In this document: positions 59,090 to 64,000 of the stretch, one piece after another
Numbering within the stretch: position 1 is the stretch's first letter
How the letters are laid out: each line of letters opens with the position of its first letter
Assembly: GCA_040772505.1 (NCBI GenBank)
Contig: JAXGYA010000002.1
Span: 248,001-312,000, forward strand
From: Mariniphaga sp040772505
Lineage (GTDB): Bacteria; Bacteroidota; Bacteroidia; Bacteroidales; Prolixibacteraceae
Length of the DNA stretch: 64,000 nucleotides
Reading direction: 5' to 3'
Notes under the pieces: model-generated
Database searches by the model: none
Seen by the model: the letters and a program-made list of their open reading frames with translations, nothing else
What the model was told of the DNA's origin: nothing
Made by a program: the position numbers and the translations under genes

Positions 59090-61273
59090 ATGGAGAAAAA
59101 ATTTTCATTAACCGGTTATTTACAACAATACTTTGGATTCGACAGGTTTAAAGGACAGCAGGAAGAAGCAATTCAGAGTGTTATTGACGGGAATCACACA
59201 TTTGTGCTGATGCCTACAGGTGGTGGAAAGTCATTGATTTACCAGCTGCCGGCATTGCTGCTCGAAGGTACAGCCATTGTTGTTTCTCCGCTGATTGCTT
59301 TAATGAAAAACCAGGTTGATTCAATGCGGGGGATGCAAACCGAAGATTGTGTAGCTCATTTTCTGAACTCATCTTTATCACGAACCGCCATTCAGGAAGT
59401 GAAAAATGATGTAATTTCAGGAAAGACAAAGTTATTGTATGTTGCGCCCGAGTCGCTGACCAAAGAAGATAACATTGAGTTTCTAAAAAATATCAAAATT
59501 TCGTTTTACGCTATTGACGAGGCGCACTGCATCTCGGAATGGGGGCACGACTTCAGACCGGAATACCGGCGCATCCGCCCCATCGTGGAGGAGATCGGCC
59601 ATGCACCGATAATTGCACTGACGGCAACTGCAACGGAGAAGGTGCAACATGACATTCAGAAAAATCTCGGCATCCTTGATGCCCAAGTATTTAAAGCATC
59701 GTTTAACCGGTCAAATCTCTATTATGAGGTTAGACCAAAAGTGAAACCGGAGAACCAGATTATCCGGTTCATCAAACAAAATGAAGGAAAATCGGGAATT
59801 ATTTATTGCCTGAGCCGTAAGAAAGTTGAAGAGACAGCCGAAACACTTCAAGTTAACGGAATTAAAGCGCTTCCCTATCATGCAGGGATGGATGCAGCTA
59901 CCCGCTCTGCCAATCAGGACAGCTTTCTCATGGAGAAAGTAGATGTCATCGTGGCTACCATTGCTTTTGGCATGGGAATCGATAAGCCCGATGTTCGATT
60001 TGTGATTCACTACGACATTCCTAAAAGTCTGGAAGGCTACTATCAGGAGACGGGGCGTGCCGGGCGCGATGGCGGCGAAGGACAGTGCATCACTTTCTAC
60101 AGCTACAAAGATATTCAGAAACTCGAAAAATTTATGCAGGGGAAACCCGTTGCCGAACAGGAGATCGGAAAACAACTTCTTTTGGATACAGTTTCTTATG
60201 CCGAATCTGCAATCTGCAGGAGAGTTATTCTGCTCCACTATTTTGGGGAGAAATATCCTCACGACAACTGCGGAAACTGTGACAACTGCCTGAATCCGAA
60301 AGAACAAATTGAGGCAAAAGATGAGGTTCTGACAGCGCTGGATGCCATTCTTGAAGTCAATGAAAAGTATAAGGGCGAACACATTGCAAATATTCTTGTC
60401 GGAAAAAAAACCGCCGCTATAAAATCATTCAAGCACTATACGCTCGATTCTTTTGGAGCCGGTAGTGATCACAACGAGAGTTTCTGGAACGCCGTTTTCA
60501 GACAATGTATGATTAACGGACTGATAAACAAGGATATTGAAAATTACGGTTTATTGCAAGTTACTCCAAAAGGACATGAGTTTATAGCCAATCCCGTTAG
60601 CTTTTTATTGGTCAAAAATCACGAATACGAAGAGGATGACGATTCCGGAACTGCCGGAGCTCCCTCTGGCGCCACAGGCGGGGACCCTATGTTGTTTTCT
60701 ATGCTCAAGGATTTGCGCAAGCAAATCGCACGGCGCAAAAACCTTCCTCCCTATGTGATTTTTCAGGACCCCTCGCTGGCTGATATGTCCATTCAATACC
60801 CGATTACTTTGGAAGAACTGCAAAAAATTCAGGGAGTTGGGCAGGGTAAAGCACAGCGCTATGGACGCGAATTTGTTGAACTGATTGCCAAATACGTGGA
60901 GGAGAATGAAATTGACCGCCCCGATGATTTTGTGGTACGCACCATCGCCAACAAATCGAAAATGAAAGTATTCATTATTCAGAATATCGACCGGAAGTTG
61001 TCATTTGAAGATATTGCCAATGCAAAAGGTGTTGAAGTGCGCGATATCATCTCTGAAGTTGAAGCCATTGTTAATTCGGGAACCAAGCTGAATATCGACT
61101 ACTATGTAAATAGTGTGCTTGACGATGACCATCAGGAAGAAGTATTTAGCTATTTCAGGGAAGCCGAAGAGGATTCGGTTGAAAAAGCATTGGATGAACT
61201 GGGTGAAGATGAATATTCCGAAGAAGATATTCGGCTAATGCGCATAAAATTTCTGTCGGATATGGGCAACTGA
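59090..61273 (+). CDS. recQ: ATP-dependent DNA helicase RecQ
   Basis: This 727-residue superfamily 2 helicase unwinds DNA in recombination and repair. Motif I is MPTGGGKSLIYQLPAL, the DEAH box is AIDEAHCISEWGHDFRPEY, and motif VI is YYQETGRAGRDG. The zinc-binding Cys cluster is CRRVILLHYFGEKYPHDNCG, then CDNC. The HRDC-like region is near residue 555-610 (LEELQKIQGVGQGKAQRYG). The C-terminal acidic helical tail (about 640-727) is an extension common in Bacteroidota RecQ. Confidence 0.95.
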   Translation: MEKKFSLTGYLQQYFGFDRFKGQQEEAIQSVIDGNHTFVLMPTGGGKSLIYQLPALLLEGTAIVVSPLIALMKNQVDSMRGMQTEDCVAHFLNSSLSRTAIQEVKNDVISGKTKLLYVAPESLTKEDNIEFLKNIKISFYAIDEAHCISEWGHDFRPEYRRIRPIVEEIGHAPIIALTATATEKVQHDIQKNLGILDAQVFKASFNRSNLYYEVRPKVKPENQIIRFIKQNEGKSGIIYCLSRKKVEETAETLQVNGIKALPYHAGMDAATRSANQDSFLMEKVDVIVATIAFGMGIDKPDVRFVIHYDIPKSLEGYYQETGRAGRDGGEGQCITFYSYKDIQKLEKFMQGKPVAEQEIGKQLLLDTVSYAESAICRRVILLHYFGEKYPHDNCGNCDNCLNPKEQIEAKDEVLTALDAILEVNEKYKGEHIANILVGKKTAAIKSFKHYTLDSFGAGSDHNESFWNAVFRQCMINGLINKDIENYGLLQVTPKGHEFIANPVSFLLVKNHEYEEDDDSGTAGAPSGATGGDPMLFSMLKDLRKQIARRKNLPPYVIFQDPSLADMSIQYPITLEELQKIQGVGQGKAQRYGREFVELIAKYVEENEIDRPDDFVVRTIANKSKMKVFIIQNIDRKLSFEDIANAKGVEVRDIISEVEAIVNSGTKLNIDYYVNSVLDDDHQEEVFSYFREAEEDSVEKALDELGEDEYSEEDIRLMRIKFLSDMGN

Positions 61274-61321
61274 TTTTGCTGCACCTGCAATTTATCTAAA
61301 CTATTCAACATTGAAAATTGT

Positions 61322-61329
61322 TAACTTTG
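61322..61329 (+). promoter_or_regulatory. -7 box for ahcY
   Basis: TAACTTTG, 37 bp before the ahcY ATG. Confidence 0.55.
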
Positions 61330-61365
61330 CACCCTCGAATGTAACCCATAATAATATTATATAAA

Positions 61366-62784
61366 ATGAGTATCGCTGTTGAAAAAAAATATGACTATAA
61401 GATTGCAGATATAAAACTTGCAGAATTTGGAAGGAGAGAGATTGATATTGCTGAAAAGGAGATGCCCGGTCTGATGGCAATCCGTAAAAAATTTGGCAAG
61501 CAAAAACCCCTTCTGGGAGCACGCATAACTGGCAGCCTGCACATGACTATTCAAACTGCCGTGTTGATAGAAACCCTTGTGGAGCTTGGCGCAGATGTCC
61601 GCTGGGCAAGCTGCAACATTTTCTCCACTCAGGACCATGCGGCAGCTGCAATAGCCAAAGCAGGAGTTCCCGTGTTCGCATGGAAAGGTGAAACCCTTGA
61701 GGAATACTGGTGGTGCACTAACCGTGCGCTTGACTTTGGCAATGGGAAAGGACCCCATCTGATTGTTGACGACGGCGGAGATGCCACCCTGATGGTACAC
61801 CGTGGTCATGAAGCTGAAAAGAATCCCGCTATCCTCGATCTTCCGGCAGAAGGCGAAGATGAAGCGGAGCTGAATAAAATCCTGAAATCCATTTTGAAAG
61901 AAACTCCGGAGCGATGGCACAGTGTTGCCGCAGAAATAAAAGGGGTTTCGGAAGAAACCACGACCGGCGTAAACCGGTTGTATCAAATGAAAGACGAAGG
62001 CAAACTGCTCTTTCCGGCAATCAACGTGAACGACTCGGTTACCAAGTCAAAATTTGACAATCTTTACGGCTGCCGTGAATCATTGGCTGACGGAATTAAG
62101 CGGGCAACAGACGTGATGATAGCCGGAAAGGTGGTAGTTGTTGCCGGCTATGGCGATGTTGGCAAAGGGTGTGCTCAATCCATGCGGGGCTACGGAGCAC
62201 GGGTAATCGTAACTGAAATTGACCCAATTTGCGCATTGCAGGCTGCAATGGAAGGCTTTGAGGTAAAAACCATGGAGGATGCCTTGTCGGAAGGGAACAT
62301 ATATGTGACCACCACCGGGAATAAAGATGTGATTACCGTAGAACACATGTCCGGAATGAAAGATCAGTCCATTGTGTGTAATATCGGTCATTTTGACAAT
62401 GAAATTCAGGTCTCTAAACTATACAGCCTGCCGGGCATTGAAAAGCTCAATATCAAACCGCAGGTGGATAAATTTACATTCCCTGGCGGAAACAGCATTT
62501 ACCTGCTTGCAGAAGGTCGCCTTGTGAACTTAGGTTGTGCCACAGGGCACCCATCGTTTGTGATGAGTACCTCGTTTACAAACCAGTCGCTTGCACAAAT
62601 CGACCTCTGGCAAAATGATTATGAAATAGATGTTTATCGCCTGCCCAAGAAATTGGATGAAGAGGTGGCACGGCTGCATCTTGAGCAGATTGGCGTTAAG
62701 CTCACTTCCTTGACTGATGAACAGGCTAAATATATCGGCGTTTCCAAAGATGGTCCCTACAAGCCGGAGCATTACAGGTATTAG
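61366..62784 (+). CDS. ahcY: Adenosylhomocysteinase
   Basis: This 472-residue NAD-dependent enzyme splits S-adenosylhomocysteine to adenosine and homocysteine, needed after SAM-dependent methylations. Motifs are ARITGSLHMTIQTAVLIETL, NLYGCRESLADGIKRATDVM and the NAD Rossmann loop VVAGYGDVGKGCAQSM. The bacterial insert of about 40 residues (EAEKNPAILDLPAEGEDEAE) is present. The C-terminus ends DGPYKPEHYRY, as usual. It is convergent with the FG-GAP gene, sharing 4 bp. Confidence 0.97.
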   Translation: MSIAVEKKYDYKIADIKLAEFGRREIDIAEKEMPGLMAIRKKFGKQKPLLGARITGSLHMTIQTAVLIETLVELGADVRWASCNIFSTQDHAAAAIAKAGVPVFAWKGETLEEYWWCTNRALDFGNGKGPHLIVDDGGDATLMVHRGHEAEKNPAILDLPAEGEDEAELNKILKSILKETPERWHSVAAEIKGVSEETTTGVNRLYQMKDEGKLLFPAINVNDSVTKSKFDNLYGCRESLADGIKRATDVMIAGKVVVVAGYGDVGKGCAQSMRGYGARVIVTEIDPICALQAAMEGFEVKTMEDALSEGNIYVTTTGNKDVITVEHMSGMKDQSIVCNIGHFDNEIQVSKLYSLPGIEKLNIKPQVDKFTFPGGNSIYLLAEGRLVNLGCATGHPSFVMSTSFTNQSLAQIDLWQNDYEIDVYRLPKKLDEEVARLHLEQIGVKLTSLTDEQAKYIGVSKDGPYKPEHYRY

Positions 62785-64000
62785 TCTTTATAATAAAAGT
62801 ATCCGTCTTCTGCGCCTATGAGCAGGCTTTTAACACCGCTTCCTGTCAAATCAATAAATGTAGGATTGCTTGTGTGGCCTGCCAGTTTTCTTTCGTCAAG
62901 CAGCCCTAAATCTTCAAAAACTGTCATTCCGTTCTCTTCGCCAACATTTCTGTAAAAGGTTGCATTCTGGCTGTTCACAATCAGGTCTGTGCGTCCGTCT
63001 CTATCCAGATCAATAAATGAAATTTTTCTGCGGCCGCTGCTGCCTGCTGTTCCGCTGTTTAACCGTAAAGGTTCATTTTCTTCTTTCATGCGAAAAACAC
63101 GTTCACCCGGCAAAAGAACAACTTTCCCGTCCCGCTTCTCTCTGCGGAAGAGAGCCAGATAGCCTTCATGGTCAAGCATTATCAAATCGGTGAGCCCGTT
63201 TTTTGTCCAGTCGGTTGCAAAAGGTGTTGTCCGCCATTGCGTCACCAGCTCCTTCCCTTTGGGAGACCACCAGAACCACTCCGGCTTAGGCGTTTCTCCG
63301 GGCCATTCCACTTCTATTGGTTTGGCTGCTGCGAGTTCAGGTTCCTGCAATGTGCCAACATTTTCAAACCAAATAACTTTTCCCCAAATTGAGTTTACAA
63401 TCAAATCGGGCAGTCCGTCGTGGTTCCAGTCGGCAACGGAAAGTGTGGTATAACCCCACTTGGCTTCTGCAGGTCCCTGGATTGAGCCGTTTGGGCCAGC
63501 CATAATACGAATCACCTCGCCATCTGCCTCTAACAGTTTCGGGGCAGCCCACCGGATTGGATTGCCGCCCAAATTTTCAATAAAAGCAATGTGTCCTGCT
63601 GTATTTCCCGCTATAATGTCATCACGTCCGTCGCCATTCCAGTCAAAGCCAAAGGGTGTTGCCAGCGCGCCAAACTTAACTTCATCCGCCTGCTGTTTGA
63701 AATACCTTGGAGGCATAAAAACGGGCATTCCGTCAACTACTTTTCCGGTGTGCTCAATCAGCGCTACCCTTCCGTCTTCATCCCCGACTATCAGGTCAGC
63801 CCATCCGTCGCCGTTAAAGTCAAACGCAACAGGGGTAATCATGCACAAATCCATGCGAATAATCCTATCATTGTTTGTCAGTGGGCGCCCACGCTCAAAA
63901 AGCGGACTTTCAGGTGTGCCGACATTTTCAAAAAAGGTGAAACCATCGCGGAATTCTCCGCAGATAATATCCGGCTTTCCATCTCCGTTAAAATCCACAA
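62781..64000 (-). CDS. FG-GAP/VCBS repeat protein (partial, N-terminus beyond window)
   Basis: At least 405 residues are present. They contain repeated calcium-binding loops of the D-x-D/N-x-D-G type such as DFNGDGKPDIICG, DFNGDGWADLIVGD, DWNGDGRDDIIAGN, DWNHDGLPDLIVN and DLDRDGRTDLIVN, spaced about 50-90 residues. These form a beta-propeller as in VCBS/FG-GAP proteins. They are typical of secreted Bacteroidota proteins tied to glycan or surface binding. The true start lies past the window end. The C-terminus ends YFYYKD without a visible type IX sorting domain. Confidence 0.85.
   Translation of the reverse strand, partial: VDFNGDGKPDIICGEFRDGFTFFENVGTPESPLFERGRPLTNNDRIIRMDLCMITPVAFDFNGDGWADLIVGDEDGRVALIEHTGKVVDGMPVFMPPRYFKQQADEVKFGALATPFGFDWNGDGRDDIIAGNTAGHIAFIENLGGNPIRWAAPKLLEADGEVIRIMAGPNGSIQGPAEAKWGYTTLSVADWNHDGLPDLIVNSIWGKVIWFENVGTLQEPELAAAKPIEVEWPGETPKPEWFWWSPKGKELVTQWRTTPFATDWTKNGLTDLIMLDHEGYLALFRREKRDGKVVLLPGERVFRMKEENEPLRLNSGTAGSSGRRKISFIDLDRDGRTDLIVNSQNATFYRNVGEENGMTVFEDLGLLDERKLAGHTSNPTFIDLTGSGVKSLLIGAEDGYFYYKD

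Noticed and set aside
59711..60382. 223-codon frame opposite recQ
   Set aside because: It is antisense to conserved helicase motifs; no RBS or promoter.

Overview
The window is a chromosomal segment of a Bacteroidota bacterium. Its -7 promoter boxes repeatedly match the TAnnTTTG type typical of that phylum, and it carries phylum-typical genes: a fused secDF, a DUF4924 protein, carboxypeptidase-regulatory-like outer-membrane/secreted proteins and an L27 with a C-terminal extension. The [FeFe]-hydrogenase maturases HydG and HydE, methylglyoxal synthase and a lysine 2,3-aminomutase/beta-lysine acetyltransferase pair suggest an anaerobe able to meet salt stress, perhaps of the Bacteroidales/Marinilabiliales type. 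That placement is inference.

Layout. 1-6 kb: end of smpB, an exonuclease, manA, engB, prs, rplY, pth, an S4-domain protein and a DUF4924 protein, mostly housekeeping on the plus strand. 6-9.6 kb: an exported protein with Cys repeats, then divergent hydG and hydE. 9.6-13.5 kb: a PepSY membrane protein, a secreted beta-helix protein and a CHAD protein. 13.5-16 kb: rplU-rpmA and serS on the minus strand. 16-25.7 kb: a bifunctional nuclease and a nucleoside transporter, a lipoprotein, valS, and several envelope proteins. 25.8-31 kb: aspartate kinase, aldo/keto reductase, a queuosine-precursor transporter, and glmM-mgsA. 31-32.8 kb: an IS630 relic beside a complete ISAzo13-type element. 33-37.4 kb: a TldD/TldE pair, a small barrel protein and a sugar-isomerase-like lipoprotein. 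37.5-40.5 kb: a MarR regulator, ablA, ablB and a small Cys protein. 40.7-48.9 kb: EamA, secDF, tatA, a LolD-type ATPase, a TIGR02757 protein, a flavin reductase and upp. 48.9-56.6 kb: a minus-strand run of radC, two polysaccharide deacetylases, three acyltransferase-like proteins, an adenylation enzyme and a carrier protein. 56.7-64 kb: tRNA-Glu and rpsT, lptB, tatC, recQ, ahcY and a truncated FG-GAP protein.

Most notable is valS. A whole DUF559 (Vsr-like) nuclease domain sits in frame inside the valyl-tRNA synthetase, between two GC-rich palindromic repeats in inverted orientation. Two more copies of the same repeat lie in frame about 600 bp downstream. This looks like a palindrome-bounded, nuclease-bearing mobile element that an essential gene has tolerated as extra peptide. 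Second is the 7-gene carrier-protein/adenylation/deacetylase/acyltransferase operon, probably for cell-surface or secondary-metabolite acylation. Other points of interest are the exported (D/E)GC repeat protein, the L27-HhH fusion, a Tat-lipoprotein TldD, and a 65-residue four-Cys protein coupled to ablAB.
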